DNA of 64,000 nt from Solitalea lacus. Lineage in GTDB: Bacteria > Bacteroidota > Bacteroidia > Sphingobacteriales > Sphingobacteriaceae. Location: positions 496,001 through 560,000 of the forward strand of contig NZ_CP091740.1 in NCBI RefSeq assembly GCF_022014595.1, read 5' to 3'. This document shows, piece by piece, positions 50,349 to 59,499 of this stretch. Both the position numbers and the translations under genes were made by a program. The notes beneath the pieces were generated by a model that had not been told where the DNA came from, did not search any database, and was given only the letters and a program-made list of their open reading frames with translations. Positions within the stretch are counted from its first letter, which is position 1; each line of letters starts with the position of its first letter.

Positions 50349-53300
50349 ATGCTTAAGAAATTCATAGAAAGACCAGTGTTGGCAACAGTAATATCAGTGA
50401 TATTGGTGTTGTTAGGAGGGATAGGCTTGTATTCGTTGCCTATTACGCAGTTTCCAGATATCGCACCGCCAAGTGTTCAGGTTACAGCAAGTTATCCCGG
50501 AGCCAATGCTGAAACGGTGTTACGTTCGGTAGTAATTCCATTGGAAGAAGCTATAAACGGGGTTGAAAACATGACTTACATCAAATCAACCGCAAGTAAT
50601 GATGGTTCAGTATCCATAAGTGTGTTTTTTAAATTAGGAACTGATGCGGATCAAGCATCTGTAAATGTTCAGAACAGGGTTGCCGGGGTAACCAACCAGT
50701 TGCCGGTTGAGGTGGTACAATCAGGTATTACTACTGTCAAGCAGTTGAATAGTTTTATTATGCTGATCAGCTTATATGCTGATGAAATTCATGAGAAAAT
50801 GTATGATGAAACGTTCCTGCAGAATTATGGTAAAATTAACATCATTCCTGAAATAAAAAGGGTACCGGGTGTAGGACAAGCCATTATTTTTGGTAATAAG
50901 GACTATGCAATGCGCATATGGCTTAATCCGCAACAATTAGCCTCTTACAATCTTACCCCCCAAGAAGTCTTAGCAGCAATTCATGATCAAAACCTTGAAG
51001 CTGCCCCTGGTAAGTTTGGTGAGGGCAGTAGGGAAGCATTTGAGTATGTGATTAAATACAAGGGGAAATTAAATAAGCCGGTTGACTATGAAAACATCAT
51101 CATTCGTTCAAATAATGACGGTTCAATATTACGTTTAAAAGATATTGCAAAAGTAGAGTTTGGGTCAATCACTTATGCCGGTGACACTAAAAACAATGGC
51201 CGACAAAGTACCATGGTGGCAGTATTTCAGACAGCAGGATCAAATGCCAACGAGGTGCAATCGCAAATTAATGAGCTGATGGTTAAAGCGGAAAAGGCAT
51301 TTCCGCAAGGTGTTCATTTCAATACAATTTATAGTACGAAAAAACAGCTTGATGAATCTATCGATCAAGTGACGAGTACGCTTATTGAAGCTTTTATTTT
51401 GGTATTCATTGTAGTTTTTCTGTTTCTTCAGGATTTGCGTTCGACCATAATACCAGCTATTGCAGTTCCGGTAGCTATTATCGGTACTTTTTTCTTTATG
51501 CTTTTGTTTGGCTTCTCGATCAATTTACTTACACTTTTCGCTCTTGTATTAGCAATAGGAATTGTGGTTGACGATGCCATTGTGGTAGTTGAAGCCGTTC
51601 ACGTGAAAATGGAGCACACACATTGGCCTGCACGCAAGGCTACCATCTCTACCATGGGCGAAATTTCTGGTGCTATAGTATCCATTACGCTAGTGATGTC
51701 GGCAGTTTTCTTGCCTGTTGGCTTTTTTACCGGTCCTACGGGGGTGTTCTATCGCCAGTTTGCATTTACATTGGCTACAGCCATTTTAATTTCGGCGGTA
51801 AATGCCTTAACCTTAAGTCCGGCTCTTTCAGCATTATTCTTGAAAAATGTTCATTCCGGAGGGGATGGTGTTCAGCATAAAAAAAACTTCTGGGGAAGAT
51901 TCTTTACTGCTTTTAACGCAGGCTTTAACGCAATGACGTCTAAGTATACCCGAAGTCTGCAGTTTTTAGTTCGGCATAAATGGGTCTCATTGGGAGGCTT
52001 GGCTGTTATAACAGCCACGACTGTTTACTTTATGATCACAACGCCCAGAGGGTTTATTCCAAATGAAGATAATGGTTTTGCTGCTGTAGCAGTTTCATTG
52101 CCTGCAGGCGCTTCTCTTGAGCGTACCAATTATGTTATGCGACGTGCCGATAGCCTATTGCTGGCGTTGCATCCTGTGAATAATGTTATCAGTATCAGTG
52201 GATTTAACATGTTGAGCTTTTCTACGAGTCCTTCGTTTGGGGTGGCCTTTGCTAACCTGAGGGACCTTAAACAGAGAGGTTTGGTGAAGGACGTAATGGG
52301 CATTACTGCATTGATGGGGCAACAACTATCTCAAATCAAGGAAGCGAATTTCTTTGTGTTTACCCTGCCAACCGTACCTGGGTTTGGTAATGTTGATGGT
52401 TTGGAAATGGTATTGCAGGATAGGACCGGTGGAAGCCTTGATAAATTCACTCAAACAGCTTATGCATTTAATATGGAGCTGATGCAACAACCAGAAATAG
52501 CGGTAGCCTATACAACTTTCAAGAATGATTATCCACAGTACGAACTGGAAGTTGATCAAGTAAAAGCGAAACAACTCGGAGTTAATGTAAAGGATTTATT
52601 GACGGTAATGCAGGCTTATTTTGGAGGGATGATAGCTTCAGACTTTAATCGTTTTGGTAAATACTATCGAGTGATGATGCAGGCCGATGTTCCATTCAGA
52701 AATACAGAAGCAGGATTAAATGGAGCGTTTGTTAAAAATGATAAGGGCGAGATGGTTCCGATTAATACAATTGCCAGGTTAAAACGTGTTTATGGACCTG
52801 AGTCATTGGATCGATATAATATGTTTAACTCTATTACAGTAAACGTTATGCCTAAACCCGGATTCAGTACAGGTGATGCATTAGAACGGGTTGAAGCTAT
52901 GGCAGCTCAAAAGCTACCAAAGGGTTATTCTTTTGAGTGGACAGGTATGAGTAAGGAGGAAAAGGAGTCTGGAGGACAATCGGTTGTTATCTTCTCATTG
53001 TGTGTAATTTTTGTATACTTTTTGTTGGCAGCGCAATACGAAAGTTATATTGTTCCACTGGCGGTTATCTTATCTATTCCAACCGGAATGCTGGGGGTCT
53101 TTGTGGCGATTAACCTTACCGGAATACAGAATAATATTTATGTTCAGGTAGGGTTGATTATGCTCATTGGTTTGCTCGCAAAAAATGCGATTTTGATTGT
53201 TGAGTATGCCATTCAACGGCGCAGAGCAGGAATGAGCTTAATGGGGGCGGCTATTGAAGCGGCCAGGTTGAGGCTCCGTCCAATTATTATGACCTCTATT

Positions 53301-53546
53301 GCATTTGTTGTTGGATTGATTCCTTTAATGCGTGCTACCGGGCCATCGGCAATTGGTAATCACTCAATAAGTATTAGTGCGGCAGGAGGAATGCTGGCAG
53401 GAGTTGTATTGGGGGTGTTTATTATTCCGGTATTATTTATTGTATTTCAATACCTGCAAGAGTTAATTACAGGTAAGGCCTATCTAAACAAATTTGCTGA
53501 TCAGGATGAGCCCATGGCACCTACAGTTCATCAACATAACAGTTAA
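50349..53546 (+). CDS. RND multidrug efflux pump (HAE1/AcrB type)
   Basis: The 1065-residue inner-membrane transporter begins FIERPVLATVISVILVLLG, as do AcrB homologues. It has the proton-relay aspartates in GIVVDDAIVVVE and the conserved lysine region LLAKNAILIVEYA. FPDIAPPSVQVTASYPGA and the two large periplasmic loops are in place. Drug or detergent export is likely; the substrate cannot be read from sequence. It lies between the adaptor and channel genes, with a spacing of 4 bases to the channel ATG. Confidence 0.97.
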   Translation: MLKKFIERPVLATVISVILVLLGGIGLYSLPITQFPDIAPPSVQVTASYPGANAETVLRSVVIPLEEAINGVENMTYIKSTASNDGSVSISVFFKLGTDADQASVNVQNRVAGVTNQLPVEVVQSGITTVKQLNSFIMLISLYADEIHEKMYDETFLQNYGKINIIPEIKRVPGVGQAIIFGNKDYAMRIWLNPQQLASYNLTPQEVLAAIHDQNLEAAPGKFGEGSREAFEYVIKYKGKLNKPVDYENIIIRSNNDGSILRLKDIAKVEFGSITYAGDTKNNGRQSTMVAVFQTAGSNANEVQSQINELMVKAEKAFPQGVHFNTIYSTKKQLDESIDQVTSTLIEAFILVFIVVFLFLQDLRSTIIPAIAVPVAIIGTFFFMLLFGFSINLLTLFALVLAIGIVVDDAIVVVEAVHVKMEHTHWPARKATISTMGEISGAIVSITLVMSAVFLPVGFFTGPTGVFYRQFAFTLATAILISAVNALTLSPALSALFLKNVHSGGDGVQHKKNFWGRFFTAFNAGFNAMTSKYTRSLQFLVRHKWVSLGGLAVITATTVYFMITTPRGFIPNEDNGFAAVAVSLPAGASLERTNYVMRRADSLLLALHPVNNVISISGFNMLSFSTSPSFGVAFANLRDLKQRGLVKDVMGITALMGQQLSQIKEANFFVFTLPTVPGFGNVDGLEMVLQDRTGGSLDKFTQTAYAFNMELMQQPEIAVAYTTFKNDYPQYELEVDQVKAKQLGVNVKDLLTVMQAYFGGMIASDFNRFGKYYRVMMQADVPFRNTEAGLNGAFVKNDKGEMVPINTIARLKRVYGPESLDRYNMFNSITVNVMPKPGFSTGDALERVEAMAAQKLPKGYSFEWTGMSKEEKESGGQSVVIFSLCVIFVYFLLAAQYESYIVPLAVILSIPTGMLGVFVAINLTGIQNNIYVQVGLIMLIGLLAKNAILIVEYAIQRRRAGMSLMGAAIEAARLRLRPIIMTSIAFVVGLIPLMRATGPSAIGNHSISISAAGGMLAGVVLGVFIIPVLFIVFQYLQELITGKAYLNKFADQDEPMAPTVHQHNS

Positions 53547-53550
53547 TAGA

Positions 53551-54987
53551 ATGAATCGATATAATAAAAACAGATTGCTAAGAGGCCTTTTGTTTGTGGG
53601 ATTGATTACAGGCGGTGGAGCATGCAGGGTAAGCGAAAAATATACACGTCCTGAGCAAAATATGCCTGATCATTACCGCGAATACGCAGCTGCAACGGTT
53701 GATACGGCAAATATGGCTGGTAAAATGCCATGGCGAATTGTATCTGGGGATGCTGAGTTGGTTACATTAATCGATAGCGCCATTCATAATAATCTTGATT
53801 TACGGAATGCAATAAAAAGCATAGAGGTAGCAGAAAAAATACTTGGCCAGGCAAAATTGGGAAACATTCCAGAGTTGTCCTTGCAGCTTTCGGCAGCAAT
53901 TACAAGGCCGTCGGATAATAGTCTTAGTGGAATAAGTGCTAGCCAGTTTCTAGGTTCAAAATATGTAAAGGATTATCAAACGGCGCTAAGTTTATCTTGG
54001 GAGGCAGATATCTGGGGTAAAATACGCTCCCAAAAGGAAGCTGCATTAGCAGGTTATTTGCAATCTACTGAAGCGGCGAGGGCAATACAAACACAGGTTG
54101 TGGCTGCTGTTGCACAAAGTTATTTCAATCTGCTTATGCTTGATGAACAGAGGCGCATTGCAAAAGATAACTTGGTGTTAAATGACAGCACTTTAAATGT
54201 TATTCGTTTACAACGTGATGCTGGGCTTGCAACAACGTTAGCGGTGCAACAGGCAGAAGCTCAGCGCTTAAATTCTGCTTTATTAATCCCCCAGCTCGAA
54301 CAAAATATTGCTCTCCAGGAAAGTGCCTTGAGTTTGTTAATCGGCGAAATGCCTAAGGCAATTGACAGAAGACAAAACATTTACAGGGTGCAGCTTCAAG
54401 AACAATATAATGCAGGTGTTCCGGCTAATTTATTAAGTAACAGGCCTGATGTGAGAGCAAGTGAGCTAGCTTTAATAAGTGCAAATGCCCGAGTTGGGAT
54501 TAGCAAAGCGGCCATGTATCCTTCGCTTACTATTACTGCTGCGGGAGGATTAAACACGTTTGAAGCCAGCAATTGGTTCAGTGTTCCGGGGTCTTTGTTT
54601 GCTACAGCGGCAGGGGCAATTACTCAACCTATTTTTTTGCGCAAACAATTAAGAACGCAATATGAAATTGCTAAAATTGAAAGAGAACAATTTGCAATCG
54701 ATTTTAGAAAATCAGTTTTAGTTGCGGTAGCCGAAGTAACTGATGCATTAGTTAAAGTTGACAAGATCATTGAGCAGGAAAGGATCGAGCAAACCAGAGT
54801 TGAAACACTTAAATCAGCAGTAAAAAATGCTCGTTTATTGTATAGTAGTGGAATGGCAGACTATCTGGAAGTGCTGACTGCTCAAGCAACAGCCTTGCAA
54901 AGCGAACTGAATTTGGCAGACATTAAAAGACAACGCTTAAGCATACTGGTAGAACTTTACCGTTCATTAGGCGGGGGATGGCGCTAA
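53551..54987 (+). CDS. Outer-membrane efflux lipoprotein (TolC/NodT type)
   Basis: The 478-residue protein is the channel of the tripartite pump. I chose ATG 53551 (NRYNKNRLLRGLLFVGL), because an ATG at 53494 would overlap the pump gene by 50 bases. The signal ends in TGGGAC, a probable lipid cysteine. Two OEP repeats are visible: DTANMAGKMPWRIVSGD, LRNAIKSIEVAEKILGQA, RVGISKAAMYPSLTITAAGG, FLRKQLRTQYEIAKIEREQ and RLLYSSGMADYLEVLTAQ. A hairpin terminator lies just after the stop. Confidence 0.95.
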   Translation: MNRYNKNRLLRGLLFVGLITGGGACRVSEKYTRPEQNMPDHYREYAAATVDTANMAGKMPWRIVSGDAELVTLIDSAIHNNLDLRNAIKSIEVAEKILGQAKLGNIPELSLQLSAAITRPSDNSLSGISASQFLGSKYVKDYQTALSLSWEADIWGKIRSQKEAALAGYLQSTEAARAIQTQVVAAVAQSYFNLLMLDEQRRIAKDNLVLNDSTLNVIRLQRDAGLATTLAVQQAEAQRLNSALLIPQLEQNIALQESALSLLIGEMPKAIDRRQNIYRVQLQEQYNAGVPANLLSNRPDVRASELALISANARVGISKAAMYPSLTITAAGGLNTFEASNWFSVPGSLFATAAGAITQPIFLRKQLRTQYEIAKIEREQFAIDFRKSVLVAVAEVTDALVKVDKIIEQERIEQTRVETLKSAVKNARLLYSSGMADYLEVLTAQATALQSELNLADIKRQRLSILVELYRSLGGGWR

Positions 54988-54990
54988 AAG

Positions 54991-55021
54991 CCATGCCTTT
55001 AACTCAAGGTTAAAGGCATGG
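54991..55021 (+). terminator. Terminator of the RND efflux operon
   Basis: CCATGCCTTTAAC at 54991-55003 pairs with GTTAAAGGCATGG at 55009-55021; 13-bp perfect stem with a 5-base loop, followed by AACAAGCTCTTTTAATT. Confidence 0.75.
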
Positions 55022-55171
55022 AACAAGCTCTTTTAATTATCGTCGTTTCGTTTGTCCTAGCAAGCAATCCGAGGGGTGGAGGACATTACCCACATGGGGA
55101 GGTGGATGGGCTCCAAGTTGTTTAACCATCATTTTTATATTCATTCTGCAGTTATTTCTTGTCAATTTTAA
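55022..55171. other. Short non-coding stretch before the IS
   Basis: No ORF, promoter element or repeat is evident apart from the left target duplication at the end (55167-55171). Before the insertion this was spacer between the efflux operon and the vWA gene. Confidence 0.5.
55167..55171. repeat. Left target-site duplication TTTAA
   Basis: TTTAA directly precedes the left inverted repeat and matches TTTAA at 56565-56569 after the right one. Confidence 0.85.
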
Positions 55172-55184
55172 CCTGAATTATGCA
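55172..55184 (+). repeat. Left terminal inverted repeat of the IS
   Basis: CCTGAATTATGCA, complementary to 56552-56564; it overlaps the 3' end of the transposase frame. Confidence 0.9.
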
Positions 55185-56482
55185 TTAGAATAGGAGAACT
55201 TACCATCCAGCAGGTCAATTTTAGCAAATAATCCATCCATCCATTGCCGCTTTTTGAGGGGCAATGAGATTTTTAGCACTTTTCTGTTGGCATGAGTTGC
55301 AGTCCAGGCTCCTAATGCAAAGCAATAGGATTTTAGTGTTTGGTGGGTAGCTTTATTGTGTTCATTTAAAGCAAAGTGTCTAAAAAGACTAATCAGGTTA
55401 TAGGCTACCATGATGAACCGGAAGGAGGCTTCTGTTGCCCAAAAGTTTTGCATGCAGAAGTTTTCCAGACCAAAATCTTGTTTGAGCTCTTTAATCCGAT
55501 TCTCGCAATCGGCCCTTGAATTATAAATGTTCCATACCTGGTCAAGAGGTAAATCCAAATTGGTCACATAGCAACTAAACCGATACCCTGGCATATCCTC
55601 AAAAAGAAGTTTACCTGTGCAATTAGGCCGATCCTCTACCCGTTTTTTGACAATAATATACCGCCTTGGCTTACCTTGTGAATGGCTGAAAGTCATTTCA
55701 CTCAACTCTATTCCTTTGCTAAGGGTAATCCATGCGCTCCGGCAGAGTACTTCGCTTTTTATATTGGGATACATTCTGACGGCTACCACGTAGTTTAGCC
55801 GCTTTTGCTCAAGGTAATCAAGGATTTCTTCGGTATAGAAGCCACTATCTCCACGAACCAAACCCACTTTCTTCCCCTGCAGACAACAATCAAAGGTTTC
55901 CTGCATAAATGCTACGCAATTAGAACTGGCCGCGGTATTTCCGGGTCGCAACCAGGCATTGGCCACCATTCTGGTTTGGCTGATAAAAGCCATCAGAGGA
56001 TGATGGGAGTTCCTGCCCTTTTTATTGGGATTATAACCTACGGCACTGCCTTCCTGTTCTCCATACCGGGTAATAACGGTACTGTCAAAATCAACCGTAA
56101 TTGTGTTGATTTCCAGCTGCTCCATGAACCACTGCTGCAGGGCAGGGAAGACTTCTGTATTTTTGGCTTGATTGAATTTATTGAAAAATCGACTATAGGT
56201 GCTCTGAGAAGGCATCTGCTTCAGACCGAAAATGTCTTGAAGAACCGTATCGTATCTTACCCAGTCGCAATGAATGTAACGACTGGCCCCCGTCCAAATA
56301 CCTAACCAAAAGGACCGAACAATATCCGATGGTAAATATCCCCGATTGGAGCCTGCAACAGGCAGTGCCAGTTTATTAAGCTGTTCATAAATCTGGGTCT
56401 TATCAAGCATGCGCTTTAGTAAACTCATCCCGCCAAATGGGGTTACGGGTTTGTCTGAATACTCTATGGGCAAATTAACCAT
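55178..56482 (-). CDS. IS1380-family DDE transposase
   Basis: The 434-residue protein has a helical N-domain (RSFWLGIWTGASRYIHCDW), catalytic acids in TITVDFDSTVITRYG (D), VGLVRGDSGFYTEEI (D) and SRADCENRIKELKQDFGL (E with the YREK-like context), and the long beta-rich insertion between D and E typical of IS1380 and IS4-like groups. Length and order match a functional enzyme, with no internal stops. It is read on the minus strand, opposite to the efflux operon and in the same direction as the vWA gene. Confidence 0.95.
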   Translation of the reverse strand: MVNLPIEYSDKPVTPFGGMSLLKRMLDKTQIYEQLNKLALPVAGSNRGYLPSDIVRSFWLGIWTGASRYIHCDWVRYDTVLQDIFGLKQMPSQSTYSRFFNKFNQAKNTEVFPALQQWFMEQLEINTITVDFDSTVITRYGEQEGSAVGYNPNKKGRNSHHPLMAFISQTRMVANAWLRPGNTAASSNCVAFMQETFDCCLQGKKVGLVRGDSGFYTEEILDYLEQKRLNYVVAVRMYPNIKSEVLCRSAWITLSKGIELSEMTFSHSQGKPRRYIIVKKRVEDRPNCTGKLLFEDMPGYRFSCYVTNLDLPLDQVWNIYNSRADCENRIKELKQDFGLENFCMQNFWATEASFRFIMVAYNLISLFRHFALNEHNKATHQTLKSYCFALGAWTATHANRKVLKISLPLKKRQWMDGLFAKIDLLDGKFSYSNA

Positions 56483-56551
56483 CAGGGTGAAGTTGTAAAT
56501 CGCTTTGGGTGACTAATATAAAGACACTTATCGATTACTTTAATAATCTAT

Positions 56552-56564
56552 TGCATAATTCAGG
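56552..56564 (-). repeat. Right terminal inverted repeat of the IS
   Basis: TGCATAATTCAGG, complementary to 55172-55184. Confidence 0.9.
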
Positions 56565-56569
56565 TTTAA
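56565..56569. repeat. Right target-site duplication TTTAA, overlapping a stop codon
   Basis: TTTAA here includes TTA at 56566-56568, the complement of the TAA stop of the vWA gene. The duplication therefore left that stop intact. Confidence 0.85.
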
Positions 56570-58479
56570 TGATCTAGGTTAACTACTGCTTTGTCGTTGG
56601 TAAGAGTTAATTCTCTAGCTGTTTTAACTAATCGTAAAAACTCGTGCTTGTAGCCTTCATTGTCATTTTTAAGAGCTGTGGACGCCAATTGAATTAGCTG
56701 GTCGTAGTTAGCGTTATTTTTATATGGAGATTTTCTTAGGAGCATGCCGAACTCAGCAACAGCTGCTGCAAATCTTAATTCATTGCTGCTTTCTCCAATT
56801 GGAATGCTCTTATTTTGCAGAATATTGCTAATGAGTTTGCTGTTATCGCCATTAGGCTCTTTGTATCTTAGTTTCACTGTGAGTAGTTCAGCTTTGTTTA
56901 TTGGTGCAGCAGGTTTTTCTGACTGGTACTTTAGTTTGTCGATGACTGGCAAAAAGTCGCTCTTTACTCCTTGAGGAATAATTTCATACAAAGCAGTTAC
57001 AGTTTGTCCTGCACCAATTTCGCCAGCATCAATTTTATCATTATTAAAATCTTCATCGTTTAGTAACCGGTTTTCATAGCCAATCAAACGGTAAGATTGT
57101 ACAATTAGTGGATTAAACTCAATCTGGAGTTTAACATCTTTTGCTAGGGTAAACAGTGTACCAGCAAATTCGTTAACAAAAACTCTCCTAGCTTCATTAA
57201 AATTATCGATGTAGGCGTAATTACCATTGCCCTTATTGGCCAACAGTTCAAGTTTGTTGTCTTTGTAATTGCCCATTCCAAAGCCTAATACCGAAAGAAA
57301 AACGCCGCTCTTACGTTCTTCTTCTATCAGACGCTGTAGCTCTCCATCGCTTGAGACTCCCACGTTGAAATCGCCGTCGGTTGCTAATATCACCCTGTTA
57401 TTGCCTTTTGCAATGAAGTTTTGTCGGGCAATGTTATAAGCAAGCTTGATGCCTTCGCCACCAGCCGTAGAACCACCAGCTTCTAACTGGTTAAGTGCAT
57501 TTTTGATTTTAGTTTTTTCATTGCCCTCGGTTGAAGGAAGAACTACCCCCGCCGCTCCAGCGTAAACTACTATTGACACCCGATCTTGAGATCTGAGTTT
57601 ATCTACTAACAGTTTAAAGGCGGATTTAACCAAGGGTAGTTTGTTTTCTTGATCCATTGAGCCTGAAACATCAATTAAAAAAACCAGGTTTGATGCAGGT
57701 AAATTATCGATAGGGACTTTGCGGGCCTGTATGCCAATCCGTGCTAATTGGTGTTGTGAGTTCCAGGGACAGGTAGCCATTTCGGTGTGAATAGCTACTG
57801 GGGCCATGCTTGTTGGTTGATCATAATTGTAGTCGAAGTAATTAATCATTTCCTCAATTCGAACTGCATCAACCGGAGGTAAGGAGCCTTGATTTATAAA
57901 CCTGCGTATATTGGAGTAAGAGGCATTGTCAACGTCAATGGAAAATGTTGAAAGTGGGTTTTGAGTAACCAACTTGAAGCCATTCTCATTCAGAGGAGAA
58001 TAATCTTCCGTATTATACTTTGGCTGAGCTTGAGTCGGAGGCTGAGCTGGCAAAGTTATTCCTTGTGTATGTTTATAATATACTTTACTATCATTAACCG
58101 GTGCTGAAGCCCTAATCATGGTTTTATCTTCTTCCTTTAGCATGCTCTCTTTCATAGGAACAATAACTTCATAAAGAGTATGCCCTTCAGGAACCACCAT
58201 TACTTCAATAGGCTCATTGTCGGTTAGTTTTATTTCTTTTGGTTCGAAGCCCTTAGCCTTAACGATTATTACGTTAGCGCTGTCATTCAATTTAAGGTTA
58301 AACCGACCCCGGAAATTGGTATGTGAGGTTAGTTTAGTGCCTTTAAGTATAATTTCAGCGTTTTTTAAATGAGCCCCGGTTTCAGCTGATTTTACTTGGC
58401 CTTGCAGAACTTTCTGCTGGCTGCAGTTTGTGAAGGCAAAAAGTGCTGCCAGTGTGAATAAATGGAAGAGTGTTTTCAT
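56566..58479 (-). CDS. vWA-domain lipoprotein (YfbK-like) with regulatory beta-sandwich
   Basis: The 637-residue protein has a lipobox signal (ALFAFTNC, Cys19), a carboxypeptidase-regulatory-like beta-sandwich (GQVKSAETGAHLKNAEIIL) near 26-90, a central vWA domain with the MIDAS motif FLIDVSGSMDQ near 270, and a YfbK-type C-terminal domain (LRFAAAVAEFGMLLRKSPYK). vWA domains bind a divalent metal and mediate protein contacts; the role of these Bacteroidota proteins is unknown. The stop is inside the IS target duplication. Confidence 0.92.
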   Translation of the reverse strand: MKTLFHLFTLAALFAFTNCSQQKVLQGQVKSAETGAHLKNAEIILKGTKLTSHTNFRGRFNLKLNDSANVIIVKAKGFEPKEIKLTDNEPIEVMVVPEGHTLYEVIVPMKESMLKEEDKTMIRASAPVNDSKVYYKHTQGITLPAQPPTQAQPKYNTEDYSPLNENGFKLVTQNPLSTFSIDVDNASYSNIRRFINQGSLPPVDAVRIEEMINYFDYNYDQPTSMAPVAIHTEMATCPWNSQHQLARIGIQARKVPIDNLPASNLVFLIDVSGSMDQENKLPLVKSAFKLLVDKLRSQDRVSIVVYAGAAGVVLPSTEGNEKTKIKNALNQLEAGGSTAGGEGIKLAYNIARQNFIAKGNNRVILATDGDFNVGVSSDGELQRLIEEERKSGVFLSVLGFGMGNYKDNKLELLANKGNGNYAYIDNFNEARRVFVNEFAGTLFTLAKDVKLQIEFNPLIVQSYRLIGYENRLLNDEDFNNDKIDAGEIGAGQTVTALYEIIPQGVKSDFLPVIDKLKYQSEKPAAPINKAELLTVKLRYKEPNGDNSKLISNILQNKSIPIGESSNELRFAAAVAEFGMLLRKSPYKNNANYDQLIQLASTALKNDNEGYKHEFLRLVKTARELTLTNDKAVVNLDH

Positions 58480-58677
58480 GGCAATTAAATTTTACTTTAT
58501 GATGCGGCTTGTAAAACAATTCCATAAGGACTTTAAAAAAATTAGTGAATCATGAAAGGTTTAAGAAATATGGGGTGTTGAAGATTGGTAATAATTTTTT
58601 ACTTTAAAATGCATTTTCATTTGCATTTCATATTCAGTTTAGAGTTTTGGCTGTATAAAAACTAACAAAACGAGAAT

Positions 58678-59358
58678 ATGAAAACTACAGGATTACTAGC
58701 TTCGATATTATTACTATCAACAGCAACATTTGCACAGACTAAACAAAACACCTCAGTAAATGCAACTGCTAAATCTTCTAATGAGATTAAAACAAACGGT
58801 ACAAGTAATGCTTCTGCAAAATCTCAAACCAGTACTGACGTAAAGGCAGAATCAACTGTTAACGCTGAGCTTAAGGAATCTGCAGAAAAGAAAAAAGCAC
58901 AATTAAAAGCTGAGAAAGAAGAGTTGAAGAAAACTGCAAAAGCAGAGGCAGAAACCTCAAAAGAAGCAGCAGTTGTAATTAAAGATGCTGCAAAAGCTAA
59001 ATTAGATGAAAATACTAAAGATAATCATGGTGCAACTGTAAGTGTTACTGCTCATTCAGCAACCAAAACAGAAACTTCAACAAAGGGTGCTATTGTTAGT
59101 GAAGTAGCTTCATCTAACTCCCAGTCAGAAACTAGTGAAGTAAAAGCTGGAGTTAAGGTAGATGTATCTAATAAGGAAAAAGAAAAGAGTAAGGAAACAG
59201 CTACTATTGTCAAAGAAAATACCAAGGCAAGTGCAGATGCAACATTAAATAAAGGGGCTGCTGCAAACACTCATGTAAAAGGGGCCGCAGTGGTTAAGCC
59301 TATTCGTCCGACTATTAAAGTTAAGCAACGCATTGGCGCAGGTTTAGGTATTAAGTAA
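58678..59358 (+). CDS. Secreted Ala/Lys/Thr/Ser-rich low-complexity protein
   Basis: The 226-residue protein has a signal peptide (TGLLASILLLSTATFAQ), then a long region dominated by Ala, Lys, Glu, Ser and Thr with repeated AKxxA and VxA patterns (KAESTVNAELKESAEKKKA, KDAAKAKLDENTKDNHGA). It ends in a basic tail (IRPTIKVKQRIGAGLGIK). There are almost no aromatic residues. Helical or disordered surface protein seems likely. No family is recognised. A hairpin terminator lies 17 bases after its stop. The next gene is an outer-membrane beta-barrel on the same strand. Confidence 0.8.
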   Translation: MKTTGLLASILLLSTATFAQTKQNTSVNATAKSSNEIKTNGTSNASAKSQTSTDVKAESTVNAELKESAEKKKAQLKAEKEELKKTAKAEAETSKEAAVVIKDAAKAKLDENTKDNHGATVSVTAHSATKTETSTKGAIVSEVASSNSQSETSEVKAGVKVDVSNKEKEKSKETATIVKENTKASADATLNKGAAANTHVKGAAVVKPIRPTIKVKQRIGAGLGIK

Positions 59359-59374
59359 TCACTAATATCAATTG

Positions 59375-59420
59375 AAGAGGCTGATACAAAAATTGATTTT
59401 GGGACAGCCTCTTAACTTTT
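59375..59420 (+). terminator. Terminator of the 58678 gene
   Basis: AAGAGGCTG at 59375-59383 pairs with CAGCCTCTT at 59405-59413, followed by AACTTTTTGC. Confidence 0.7.
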
Positions 59421-59499
59421 TGCTTTAATATACATTCAGCGTAATAAAGCTATTTGCCATATTAAATTTTAACTGTAAACTAAACCACTGAAATTTTAA

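Larger units (their letters stand above)
55172..56564 (-). mobile_element. Complete IS1380-family insertion sequence, 1393 bp
   Basis: The element is bounded by CCTGAATTATGCA (55172-55184) and its complement TGCATAATTCAGG (56552-56564), a perfect 13-bp inverted repeat that continues imperfectly for about 8 more bases. A 5-bp TTTAA duplication flanks it. It carries one transposase gene whose frame is intact, with the transposase stop inside the left inverted repeat. IS1380 elements typically duplicate 4-5 bp. The element seems young, because ends, duplication and frame are all intact. Confidence 0.93.

Noticed and set aside
55805-56305. A 166-codon open frame opposite the transposase
   Set aside because: It is antisense to the conserved DDE domain and has no recognisable motif.
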